From JBEKOF01 sp049513975 (GTDB lineage Bacteria; Verrucomicrobiota; Verrucomicrobiia; Limisphaerales; Palsa-1400), in the NCBI GenBank assembly GCA_049513975.1, contig JBEKVM010000001.1, positions 117,734 to 181,733 on the forward strand: 64,000 nt of DNA, in the 5' to 3' direction. Shown piece by piece: positions 34,831-42,919 of this stretch. The translations under genes were made by a program, and so were the position numbers. How positions within the stretch are numbered: position 1 is the stretch's first letter; every line of letters begins with the position of its first letter. The notes under the pieces were generated by a model. That model saw nothing but the letters and a program-made list of their open reading frames with translations. It ran no database searches and was not told the DNA's origin.

Positions 34831-34891
34831 TGGGTTTTTGGCCCGCCGGTTGCATTAGTGCGGCGGGATTGTGGCATGACACGGCTTTCTT

Positions 34892-36601
34892 TCAAGGTTG
34901 AGTTTGCGCCGGAGTCTTGCCGTCCTCAAAAACCACCTCGCCGTTGATCACGGTCATGAGGCATTTGGTTTTCGGGATTTCGGCCTCGGGCACCGTCATG
35001 ATGTCCTGCGAGAGCACGGTCAAGTCCGCCAGTTTGCCCGGTTCCAGCGTGCCGCGGGAGTTTTCCTCGAACGCGGCGTAGGCGGCCCATTGGGTGAACA
35101 TCTTCAGCGCCTGCTCGCGGGAAACGGCTTGTTCGGGATGCCAGCCTTCCCCGGAAAAACCGGCCAAATCCTTGCGCGCCACCGCCGCGTAAAACTCAAT
35201 CATCGGCTCGCCCCGCTCCACCGGCGCGTCCGACCCGCCGGGAATGATGGAGCCGGCTTTGAGGAAGCTCTGCCAGGCATAGGCCCCTTCCAGCCGCTTC
35301 AAGCCCAGCCGGCTGGCGGCAAAATGCAGGTCGCTGATGGCGTGCGACGGCTGCATGGAAGGAATGACTCCCAGGCGGGCAAAGCGCGGGATGTCTTCGG
35401 GGGCGACAATTTGGGCGTGTTCCACCCGCCAGCGCGGCTCCTTGACTTTGCGCTGCGCGGGCGGGACGGCGAGGAAGGCTTTTTCATAGAGATTGAGAAT
35501 TTCACGGTTGGCGCGGTCGCCGATGGCGTGGGTCCAGACCTGCACGCCGTCGCGCAAGGCCTCCTCCAGCACGGGCAGGAGGTCTTCCTCCTTCCACTTG
35601 AGGAACCCGGCGGTGTCGTAGTCCGAATAGTTCTCCAGGAGGGCCGCGCCCTTGGAGCCGAGAGCGCCGTCAAGCACAATTTTAATGGAACGCATCGTGA
35701 AACGGTTGTCGAAAGCGTTGGTCTGGACGCCTTCCTTGAGCAGGCGCGCGGTGTCCGGGCCGGGGCCGAGAAGGGCGTCGTAAATGCGCAATTTGATTTT
35801 GCCCTCCTGATAAAGGCGCTTGATCAGGTCCACTTCGGCGAAGGCATTTCCCGGAATATGGACTTCGGTCCAGCCCAGGCTCAGGCTGCGCTGCACGGCC
35901 AGGAGCAGGGCGCGCTCGTTTTCCTCCGGCGAGGGCGGCGGGATCAGGCGGGTGATCAGTTGCCGGGCGTTGTCGAGAAACATGCCATTGGCTTCGCCGG
36001 TTGTCTTGTCACGCATAATTTCTCCGCCAAACGGATTGGGCGTGGTGCCGTCCACCCCGGCAAGGCGGATGGCCAGGCTGTTGGCCACGGCGCCGTGGCC
36101 GTCGGCGCGGTCGAGGAAGACCGGATGGTTGGAGGAGATTTTGTCCAAATCCCAGCGGGTGGGAAAGGCCTGCCCCTTCCAGAAGGTCTCGATCCAGCCC
36201 CCGCCGGTGACCCACGCGCCGGGTTTGGCCTGGTCCACGCGCGTTTTGACCCGCGCCAGAAAATCATCGAGGCTGGTGACGCCTTCCAGGTTCAAACTCA
36301 TCTCGCGTTCGCCGACGCGGCTCAAATGATAATGCGCGTCGGTCAGCCCCGGCACCACGGTTCTTCGAGCCAGGTCAATGATCCGCGTGTCCGGCCCCTT
36401 CCATTTGGCGGCGTCCGCGTTTGAACCCACAAACAAAATGCGCCCGTCCTTGACGGCGACGGCCGCGGCGCGCGGCTGCTTTTCGTTGCCGGTGTAAATG
36501 TTGCCGTTCTGGAAGATCGTGGCGGCCTGCCCCCAGAGCAGGGCCGGGAACAGGAGTGTCAACAGGAATGACAAAAAGCAAGCCTGGCGGGCGGTTTTCA
36601 T
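34892..36601 (-). CDS. YtcJ-like amidohydrolase, exported
   Basis: From ATG 36601 the protein has 569 residues with a signal peptide (KTARQACFLSFLLTLLFPAL, ending near LWGQA). The amidohydrolase-3 core is complete: VVPGLTDAHYHLSRVGE (metal His pair), IKIVLDGALGSKGAALLE, VWTHAIGDRANREIL, WRVEHAQIVAPEDIPRF and IIPGGSDAPVERGEPM. Relatives include N-substituted formamide deformylases and other exo-acting amidases of unknown substrate. The two-domain form with the N-terminal small beta sandwich (ATIFQNGNIYTGNE) is intact. Export suggests a periplasmic or surface substrate. Confidence 0.87.
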   Translation of the reverse strand: MKTARQACFLSFLLTLLFPALLWGQAATIFQNGNIYTGNEKQPRAAAVAVKDGRILFVGSNADAAKWKGPDTRIIDLARRTVVPGLTDAHYHLSRVGEREMSLNLEGVTSLDDFLARVKTRVDQAKPGAWVTGGGWIETFWKGQAFPTRWDLDKISSNHPVFLDRADGHGAVANSLAIRLAGVDGTTPNPFGGEIMRDKTTGEANGMFLDNARQLITRLIPPPSPEENERALLLAVQRSLSLGWTEVHIPGNAFAEVDLIKRLYQEGKIKLRIYDALLGPGPDTARLLKEGVQTNAFDNRFTMRSIKIVLDGALGSKGAALLENYSDYDTAGFLKWKEEDLLPVLEEALRDGVQVWTHAIGDRANREILNLYEKAFLAVPPAQRKVKEPRWRVEHAQIVAPEDIPRFARLGVIPSMQPSHAISDLHFAASRLGLKRLEGAYAWQSFLKAGSIIPGGSDAPVERGEPMIEFYAAVARKDLAGFSGEGWHPEQAVSREQALKMFTQWAAYAAFEENSRGTLEPGKLADLTVLSQDIMTVPEAEIPKTKCLMTVINGEVVFEDGKTPAQTQP

Positions 36602-36633
36602 GCGGGCGGCGCGGCGCCGCGGTTTGGGGTTGA

Positions 36634-37488
36634 CTAGGTGAAGGCTTTTTCCAGCGCGGATTTCATGACCGCTTCCGGCGCGGGCCGGCCCGTCCACATC
36701 TCAAATCCGATGGCGCCCTGGCCGACCAGCATGGGCAGGCCGGTCAACGTTTTTAGCCCCCGGGCGCGCGCGGTCTGGATGAATCGGGTTTCCGCCGGAT
36801 TGGGCACCACGTCGCCAACCAGCAAATCGGGCCGCGCCTCCTCCCAATCCACCGCCGGCAGGCCGGCCACATCGGGAAACAAACCGATGGAAGTGCAGTT
36901 GACCAAAATATCCACCTCCGCGCCGATTTCGCACAGGCCGGTCCACAGCTCAAACCGCGCGGCCAGGCCGGCGCGCTGCTTGAGGTCGGCGCACAAGGCG
37001 GCGCCGCGTTCGGCGCTGCGATTGGCGATGGCCAGCTGGCCCACCCCGGCCGCCGCCAGCTCAAACGCGATGGCCCGGGCGGCGCCGCCCGCGCCCAGCA
37101 GGAGCACGTTCCGGCCTGCCGGATCCAGGCCGGCCTCCAGCCGCAGTCCGCGCAGGAAGCCTTTGCCGTCGGTGTTCTCACCAATCAGCCGGTTTCCCTC
37201 GCGGCGCACCGTGTTGACCGCGCCGATGCGGGCGGCGTCGGGCGACACTTCATCGAGCAGGGGAAGCACGGCGACCTTGTGCGGGATGGTCAGATTGACG
37301 CCTCGCATCCCCAGAGCGCGCACGCCGCGGATGGCATCGGGCAGCGCCGCCGGCGCCACCTCCATGGTGAGATAGCGCCAGGGCAAACCGAGCGCGGCAA
37401 AGGCCGCCTCCTGCATCACGCCAGTGGGATTCTCGGCAACTGGATGTCCGAGAACTCCGACCAGTTCCATCTTATAATTTGCGGCCAT
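36634..37488 (-). CDS. aroE: Shikimate dehydrogenase
   Basis: From ATG 37488 the enzyme has 284 residues, the normal size. MELVGVLGHPVAENPTGVMQ resembles the SxS shikimate-binding start although the usual serines are A and P-T here. VNLTIPHKVAVLPLLDEV contains the catalytic lysine, GENTDGKGFLRGL the substrate motif, and VLLLGAGGAARAIAFEL the NADP loop. It reduces dehydroshikimate to shikimate in aromatic amino-acid synthesis. The altered first motif (N-P-T-G-V for the common S-x-S-P) makes a quinate/shikimate-like or diverged subgroup possible. Confidence 0.88.
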   Translation of the reverse strand: MAANYKMELVGVLGHPVAENPTGVMQEAAFAALGLPWRYLTMEVAPAALPDAIRGVRALGMRGVNLTIPHKVAVLPLLDEVSPDAARIGAVNTVRREGNRLIGENTDGKGFLRGLRLEAGLDPAGRNVLLLGAGGAARAIAFELAAAGVGQLAIANRSAERGAALCADLKQRAGLAARFELWTGLCEIGAEVDILVNCTSIGLFPDVAGLPAVDWEEARPDLLVGDVVPNPAETRFIQTARARGLKTLTGLPMLVGQGAIGFEMWTGRPAPEAVMKSALEKAFT

Positions 37489-37700
37489 AAACCGGGAAGA
37501 ATGGTAAATGAAAAATGCAACATGATAAATGAAAAAGGTCTGGCCCTCTTCCGCGCTGGCAAAGCGCGCGGCCGTGTTGCCGCCCGGATCAACTCCATCG
37601 GCGCGCGCGCACTCGCCGGGGCGCAAAGAAAAATGACGGGAAGCAGGCCGGTAAGTTTGCGCGCGTTCATGGCGCGGCATTGGATCGCGGCGCACCCGGT

Positions 37701-39701
37701 TCAACCGCTTTTCCCGGCCAGGCGCAGCAGCAGGCTGTTCAACTCCTGCATGCGGGGCGGCTTGCTCAGCACGGCATCCACCTCCGGGGCGGCTTCCCCC
37801 TCGGCTTTGAGCATCGTGCCCCAGCCCGTCAACATGAGAATCGGCGTCTGCGGCGATTCCGCTTTGATGGCGCGGGCCACATGAAAGCCGTCCATGTCCG
37901 GCATGCCCAAATCCGTGATGACCACCTCGAAGGGATGGCCTCCGCGGAGGCTGGAACGGAACATCTCCAGCCCTTCCCGGCCGCCTGGAGCGACGCTCAC
38001 TTTGTGATGGTCGTTTTCCAGGCAATCCTGCAGAAGTTCGCGCACGTTGGGTTCATCGTCTATGCAGAGGATGCGCATGGAGCGGCCGGGTCGGAGGCCG
38101 GGGGGTTTGGGCCGCGGGGATGGGATCGGCTGCTGGAGGATCGGGAAAATCAGGCGCACACAGGTGCCCTGGCCCGGCGCGCTTTCAATTTCGATGCTGC
38201 CTTTGTGACGCTGCACCATGCCATAAACCATGGCCAGTCCCAGGCCGGTCCCGCCGCGTTGCCCCTTGGTGGAGAAAAACGGCTCCAGACAACGCTGGCG
38301 GACTTCTTCATCCATGCCCGACCCGTTGTCCCGCACTTCCAGGTGCAGATCCTGCTCGGTCGTTGCCCCGCTTTCCGAGGCATGGCGGGTGACGGAATGG
38401 GTGGCCAGGGTGATGACGCCCCCTTGGGGGAGGGCGTCCACCGCATTAAAGAGGATGTTGGTCAGGGCTTCGCGGAGTTCCGCGTCATTGCACAGCAGCA
38501 GGGGCGCTTCCGCATCCAATTGACATTCGATGTGAATGGAGAGGCCCTGGCGCTGCGCCTGGTCGCGCCAGCGCGGGCGGGTCAGTTCGATCACGTCCTG
38601 GATGGCCTGGTTGGGGTTTATCAGGGCCAATTTATCCGGGTTCTGGTCGCGGCGGTAGAATTCCCGCATGTGGGCGACGATCTCCCCGACGTCCTGGGCC
38701 GCCTGGCTGATGCGCTGCAATTGCCGCTGCGAATCCTTGGCCATACTGGGGAGGGTGGCGAGCAATAATTCCGAGTAGGCGGTGATGGGACACATCGCAT
38801 TATTGATGTCGTGGGCGATGCCGCTGGCCATCTGGCCCAGGGCGCGCAGGCGCTCCTGCTGCACCACCGCCTGCTGGGTGCGCCGCAATTCGTCGTAGGC
38901 CTTTTGCGTCCCTTCCGTCAGGCGCACCTGGTCGTAAAGACTCTGGCATTCCTCCTTGGCGGTGAGGACTTTGACCTGCAAGGCCTCTTTCTCCTGGCGG
39001 ACGGCCGCGATTTCCGCGCGAACTTGTTCGGCGTGCTGGCGGACCTCTTCCAGCACCAGCACGATCATGCTCACGGCGATGAAGAGTTGCAGGACGGCGG
39101 CCACGAAGAACCCGTCCCTGTAGAGGTTGGCGTACTGATGGAGCTCGGTCAAGGGGTAGGTGGCCAGGTAAATGCCCCAGAGCAGAAAGCCCAGGGACAA
39201 CATCCCCGCCCCGACGAAGGCCTTCTGCTTGCGCAGGCGGAAGAAGCAAAACGCGGCGAACACGCTGCTCAAGCCGAGCATGATGAAGACCGGCAACTGG
39301 ATTTGCAGCAGATCCGTGCTCACCTGCGGACTAACGAAGGTCCAGACCACCAGGAACAGCATGAACACCCCGAAGGAGGTCTGCCGGACCGGCAGGCTGA
39401 GAAAGCGCAGGCTGCCCCACAACAGGAACACCGCCGAGATCGAAACGCAGCACTCCTTCAGCAGGAACACCAGGTCGCCCGGCACCGGGTTCTCCATCCG
39501 CAGGCCCAACGTCAGCCAGAGCGCATAAAACAACCAGGCGGCCGTCCAGATGGTGAAATACTCCCGCCGCGTATAACGGTTCAGGTAGAAGAACAGGCAC
39601 ACCAGAACCCACACGCTCAACAAGGAAACCTTCAGGGCCTCCTGCAGGGCATCCGGAGAGCCCTGCGAAACCGCCAGCCCCAAATCATTAAGTTTCATCA
39701 T
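37701..39701 (-). CDS. Hybrid sensor histidine kinase with C-terminal receiver domain
   Basis: The protein has 666 residues. Seven or so helices fill the first ~220 residues (SLLSVWVLVCLFFYLNR, FAAFCFFRLRKQ and others), followed by a coiled coil (QVRAEIAAVRQEKEALQVK). The kinase core has the H-box LGQMASGIAHDINNAM, N-box LTNILFNAVDAL, and G-boxes DNGSGMDEEV and GGTGLGLAMVYGM. A receiver follows (RILCIDDEPNVREL; phospho-acceptor in VVITDLGMPDMDG; lysine in AVLSKPPRM). No output domain is linked, so it should pass phosphate to an unlinked partner. The signal is unknown. Confidence 0.92.
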   Translation of the reverse strand: MMKLNDLGLAVSQGSPDALQEALKVSLLSVWVLVCLFFYLNRYTRREYFTIWTAAWLFYALWLTLGLRMENPVPGDLVFLLKECCVSISAVFLLWGSLRFLSLPVRQTSFGVFMLFLVVWTFVSPQVSTDLLQIQLPVFIMLGLSSVFAAFCFFRLRKQKAFVGAGMLSLGFLLWGIYLATYPLTELHQYANLYRDGFFVAAVLQLFIAVSMIVLVLEEVRQHAEQVRAEIAAVRQEKEALQVKVLTAKEECQSLYDQVRLTEGTQKAYDELRRTQQAVVQQERLRALGQMASGIAHDINNAMCPITAYSELLLATLPSMAKDSQRQLQRISQAAQDVGEIVAHMREFYRRDQNPDKLALINPNQAIQDVIELTRPRWRDQAQRQGLSIHIECQLDAEAPLLLCNDAELREALTNILFNAVDALPQGGVITLATHSVTRHASESGATTEQDLHLEVRDNGSGMDEEVRQRCLEPFFSTKGQRGGTGLGLAMVYGMVQRHKGSIEIESAPGQGTCVRLIFPILQQPIPSPRPKPPGLRPGRSMRILCIDDEPNVRELLQDCLENDHHKVSVAPGGREGLEMFRSSLRGGHPFEVVITDLGMPDMDGFHVARAIKAESPQTPILMLTGWGTMLKAEGEAAPEVDAVLSKPPRMQELNSLLLRLAGKSG

Positions 39702-39970
39702 TATACCTATTCATCGGCGGGACGCGGGGAAAATGAAGCCTAGATTACAGATGGTTTCGCCTGCCAAACTGTCCGGAGGGCGCCCGGTTTCTTCAGGCGG
39801 GGCCGGAGGCAATTTCCGCCACCGCTCGCTGCGCCCCCCGATTCGTGCCTCCGGCGGTTTGCCGCCCGGGCCGGGGCTTCATTTATTGCTTGTAAAGGCA
39901 TGATGACAGGTGTTAGCTCCTCTCATCGTCGGCCGGGTTGCGCGTGCGACCTCTTTGGCCCGCAAGCAAT
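39702..39970. other. 269-bp divergent gap
   Basis: This separates the divergent histidine kinase and HDOD genes. It is GC-rich and has no recognisable gene. Promoters for both must lie here, but I see no convincing -35/-10 pair. Confidence 0.5.
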
Positions 39971-41284
39971 ATGGAATCACCGAACCTCAGCAACCGCTTT
40001 GCCGGTTCAGGAACTTCAGAGGGGGGCGCTGGCTCCTCTGAATCCCAGACTGCGCCCCCTTTTGTTTCCCCCGCGGAATGGCGCGTGCTCTTTGTCGGTG
40101 GCGACGCCTTGTGGTTCGACCAAATCAAACACGACCTCATCTGCCTGGAGCCCTATTGGCGGCCCCTGCACGCTCCCGACGGCGCCACCGCCGCGGGGAT
40201 GCTCGCCGTGCAGCCGGTTCATGCCGTGATCGTGGATAGCCGCGCCCAGGGCGCGAGGGAGTTGATCGAGAATCTCAAAAAGGCGGGGGACCAAGCCCTC
40301 CGCATGCTTCGTTGCGACATGTCGGACCGTCAAGTCGTTAACGCCTGGAAAGGCCTGGGCGTGCCCATGATCACCAGCTTGGGCGATGCCACCCGCATCG
40401 TCGCCAGCCTCCTCCGCAACTGCCGCTTGCGGGACTGGTCGGCGGACCCCGCCATGCAACGGCTGCTGCCGCAAATCCGCAAGCTCCCCGCCACACCCGT
40501 TCTCTATGCCAAGGTTTCCGAGGAATTGTCCTCCCCAAGCGGTTCCTTGAATGTCGTGGCCCAACTCATCTGTCACGACCCCGTGATGTCCGCGAAAATG
40601 CTGCAAATCGCCAACTCCGCTCTCTTTGCCGCCTCGCGCGAAGTCACCGACATGCTTGAGGCGGTCATGATCCTGGGCAGCGAGCGGATCAAATCCCTCA
40701 TTCTCCTCAGCGGCGTTTTTTCCCAATACAGCGACGCCAAGGATTCCGCCGCCTCCATCCAACCTCTTTTGGCCCACAGCATCCAGGTGGGCGGTTTTGC
40801 CCGCGCCATCGCGCTCAACGAAACCAAAAGCTCCCGCGCCGCCGAGGCCGCCTTCACCGCCGGCGTGTTGCACGACATCGGCAAATTGATCCTCGCGGGG
40901 AACTTGCCGGAAAAGTTCGGGAGGGCGCGCGCCCTGGCGGCGGAACGCAAACTCTCCGCCCACGAGGCGGAGATGGAAGTCTTCGGAGTCAGCCATGCCC
41001 GCTTCGGCGCGTGTCTGCTGGCCGCGTGGGGATTGCCGTTGCCCATCCTGGAAGCGGTCGCCTGGCACCACGAACCGGCGAAATCTTCCGACACCGGCTT
41101 TTCCCTCCTGGCCGCCGTCCACGCCGCCAACGTCTTTGCCCACCAGGCCGCGCCCCAGGCCGGCCCCGCCGGCCAGGAACCGCTGGTCTCCGTCAATCAA
41201 CCATACCTGGATGGCATCGGGCTGGGCGGCTGTTGCGACCGCTGGCGCGCCTCCTGCGGGATCCCTGCCGCCGCCCCAGCCTGA
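39971..41284 (+). CDS. HDOD-domain protein with N-terminal receiver-like domain
   Basis: From ATG 39971 the product has 437 residues. Residues ~40-140 look like a response-regulator fold (WRVLFVGGDALWFDQIK, AVIVDSRAQG), then the HDOD domain follows: LPATPVLYAKVSEELSSPSG, ICHDPVMSAKMLQIANSALF, EAVMILGSERIKSLIL, AGVLHDIGKLILAGNLPE and AVAWHHEPAK. HDOD proteins act in signalling, often downstream of kinases, without phosphodiesterase activity. The divergently transcribed hybrid kinase next door is a plausible partner. The receiver lacks the usual early acidic pair, so phosphorylation is uncertain. Confidence 0.85.
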   Translation: MESPNLSNRFAGSGTSEGGAGSSESQTAPPFVSPAEWRVLFVGGDALWFDQIKHDLICLEPYWRPLHAPDGATAAGMLAVQPVHAVIVDSRAQGARELIENLKKAGDQALRMLRCDMSDRQVVNAWKGLGVPMITSLGDATRIVASLLRNCRLRDWSADPAMQRLLPQIRKLPATPVLYAKVSEELSSPSGSLNVVAQLICHDPVMSAKMLQIANSALFAASREVTDMLEAVMILGSERIKSLILLSGVFSQYSDAKDSAASIQPLLAHSIQVGGFARAIALNETKSSRAAEAAFTAGVLHDIGKLILAGNLPEKFGRARALAAERKLSAHEAEMEVFGVSHARFGACLLAAWGLPLPILEAVAWHHEPAKSSDTGFSLLAAVHAANVFAHQAAPQAGPAGQEPLVSVNQPYLDGIGLGGCCDRWRASCGIPAAAPA

Positions 41285-41588
41285 AGAACGGGCCTGCTTT
41301 CCAACCCGGCTCGGCCAGCCTGGGCGGGACCGGCGTGGCCCTGGTACATCGTGACCCCCCTCCGCCGGCCCCGGTCAAGCTGACCAAAATCAATTGTATT
41401 TCGATGAAAACACTGCGCTTTCTGCAAGCCTGGCAGCGCGAGCTTTACAAAGGGGGGTCACGATGTACCAGGGCTGCCCGCAGCCTGGGCGGGACGCGCT
41501 TCCATTCCCGGATGCGCCCAGGCATCATTTTCGACTTTGCCTCTTGAAATTTGCGGGGGGTCGTCAATAATGCGGCAGCGCCAATTTG
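41285..41588. other. Intergenic region with inverted-repeat element
   Basis: This 304-bp gap holds no gene. It contains the element at 41316-41495 and the leader of the zinc-ribbon gene. Confidence 0.6.
41316..41495. repeat. Inverted-repeat element flanked by 15-bp direct repeats
   Basis: Perfect 24-bp inverted arms lie at 41338-41361 and 41451-41474, separated by 89 bp. Outside them, the 15-bp sequence CAGCCTGGGCGGGAC occurs in direct orientation at 41316-41330 and 41481-41495. The internal part is AT-richer and non-coding. The layout suggests a small non-autonomous insertion. Confidence 0.75.
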
Positions 41589-42203
41589 ATGAACGAATGG
41601 AATATCCAAGCCCGCTCGCACGCCTGCCAGTCGTGTGCGAAACCTTTCGCCGACGGCGAGTCCTGCCAAACGCTGCTCCTGGAGGAACGCCACCAGTACG
41701 TGCGCCTGGATGTCTGCCGCCAATGCTGGGAAACCCAGTACGGCGAGGGCGCGGCGGACCGCAAAGGTTTTATCTCGCAATGGCACAGCGTTTACCACCC
41801 GCCCCCCGCCGCGCCGCCCGAGGCCATCCAGCGCGAAACGGCCGAGGACCTGCTCCGCAAGCTCATCGCCGCCAACCAGCCCAAGGACGGGCCGGTTTGT
41901 TTCATCCTGGCCGTGATGCTGGAACGCCGCCGCATTCTCAAAGTAAAGGAACAATTCCAGCGCGACGGCGCGCGGGTTTTCATTTACGAGCAGCCCAGGA
42001 CGGGTGATGTTTTCACCATCACCGACCCCAACCTCCAGCTCGATCAACTGGAAGAGGTGCAGCGGGACGTCACCCAGTTGCTCAATCCGCCGGCGGCCGC
42101 GCCTGCCGCCACCGCCCAGGCCGCGCCTGCTTCCGCGGAACAGGCCGCCGTTGCGTCTGCGCCCCAAGGCGGCGCCCCCGCCTGCCATGAAACCGCCCAT
42201 TGA
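41589..42203 (+). CDS. Zinc-ribbon-like conserved hypothetical protein upstream of rnc
   Basis: The product has 204 residues from ATG 41589. Residues ~13-50 hold four cysteines in two pairs (HACQSCAKPF and DVCRQCWETQY), a likely zinc site. The middle (LLRKLIAANQPKDGPVCFIL and ERRRILKVKEQFQRDGARVF) looks like a small helical domain, and the C-terminal ~45 residues are Ala/Pro-rich and disordered. Its end overlaps the start of the RNase III gene by 17 bp. Function unknown; linkage to rnc suggests RNA metabolism, only by context. Confidence 0.72.
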   Translation: MNEWNIQARSHACQSCAKPFADGESCQTLLLEERHQYVRLDVCRQCWETQYGEGAADRKGFISQWHSVYHPPPAAPPEAIQRETAEDLLRKLIAANQPKDGPVCFILAVMLERRRILKVKEQFQRDGARVFIYEQPRTGDVFTITDPNLQLDQLEEVQRDVTQLLNPPAAAPAATAQAAPASAEQAAVASAPQGGAPACHETAH

Positions 42204-42915
42204 AGCGCCTGAACCGCACGTTGCCGCCGGGACCGATCTCCACGCCTTCCAGACCCGGCTCCGCTACCAATTTGCAGACATCGGGTTGTTGCGCCTGGCC
42301 TTGACCCATCCCTCGGTGGCGCATGAGGGGGACCGCACCACGCAGCATAATCAGCGCCTGGAATTTCTGGGCGACGCCGTCCTGGGCCTGGTGCTGACGC
42401 GCGAGTTGTATGATAAATTTCCCGCGGTGAGCGAAGGGCCGCTGACCAAGGCCCGCGCCCAGATGATCAACCGCCGCACCCTGGCCGACCAGGCGCGCCG
42501 GATCGAGTTGCAGAATTTTCTGATTCTGAGCCGGGGCGAGGAGGCCAATTGCGGACGGGGCCGGGCCTCCGCCCTGGCCGATGGGTTTGAGGCGCTCATC
42601 GGGGCGATCTTTTTGGACGGCGGCTTCGGCTCGGCCCAGGCCTTTGTCCTCCTTTCTTTCCACGAGGCCTTCGGCGAGTTGACCTCCATCCCCACCCTGG
42701 ACAATCCCAAGGGCGAATTGCAGGAAACCCTTCAGGCCGCCTCGCCCCTCTCCCCTCAATATGAGGTGGTCTGCGTCACCGGGCCGGAGCACGACCGCGT
42801 CTTTGAATGCGTCGTGCGCCACGACGGCAGGGAATTGGGCCGCGGCAGCGGCAAAAGCAAAAAGGCCGCGGAAAGCGCCGCCGCCCTGGCCGCCCTCCGC
42901 CAATTGCGCGCCTGA
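42187..42915 (+). CDS. rnc: Ribonuclease III
   Basis: From ATG 42187 the enzyme has 242 residues. FADIGLLRLALTHPSVAHEG and NQRLEFLGDAVLGLVLTREL are the catalytic signature, with the acidic pair in E/D of LEFLGDAVL. ALADGFEALIGAIFLDGG gives the second acidic site. The dsRNA-binding domain follows (NPKGELQETLQAA, then GSGKSKKAAESAAALAAL). It cleaves double-stranded RNA during rRNA and mRNA processing. The start overlaps the upstream gene, so translation is coupled. Confidence 0.95.
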   Translation: MKPPIEAPEPHVAAGTDLHAFQTRLRYQFADIGLLRLALTHPSVAHEGDRTTQHNQRLEFLGDAVLGLVLTRELYDKFPAVSEGPLTKARAQMINRRTLADQARRIELQNFLILSRGEEANCGRGRASALADGFEALIGAIFLDGGFGSAQAFVLLSFHEAFGELTSIPTLDNPKGELQETLQAASPLSPQYEVVCVTGPEHDRVFECVVRHDGRELGRGSGKSKKAAESAAALAALRQLRA

Positions 42916-42919
42916 AGCC

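Larger units (their letters stand above)
32053..34831. mobile_element. IS1-like element carrying a toxin-antitoxin operon
   Basis: Inverted ends GTAGTGTCCCAATTTGGA (32053-32070) and its counterpart GTAGTGTCCTAATTTGGA read from 34830 match at 17 of 18 positions. Just outside lie GGGTATTTG (32044-32052) and GGGTTTTTG (34832-34840), a likely 9-bp target duplication with one change, as IS1-type elements make. Inside are a broken IS1-family transposase gene at the right and a three-gene minus-strand TA operon at the left. The passenger DNA is clearly more AT-rich than its surroundings. Size (2.78 kb) far exceeds a simple IS1. Confidence 0.78.

Noticed and set aside
34898..36424. 508-codon plus-strand frame in the amidohydrolase gene
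   Set aside because: Antisense shadow; the minus-strand product has all catalytic motifs.
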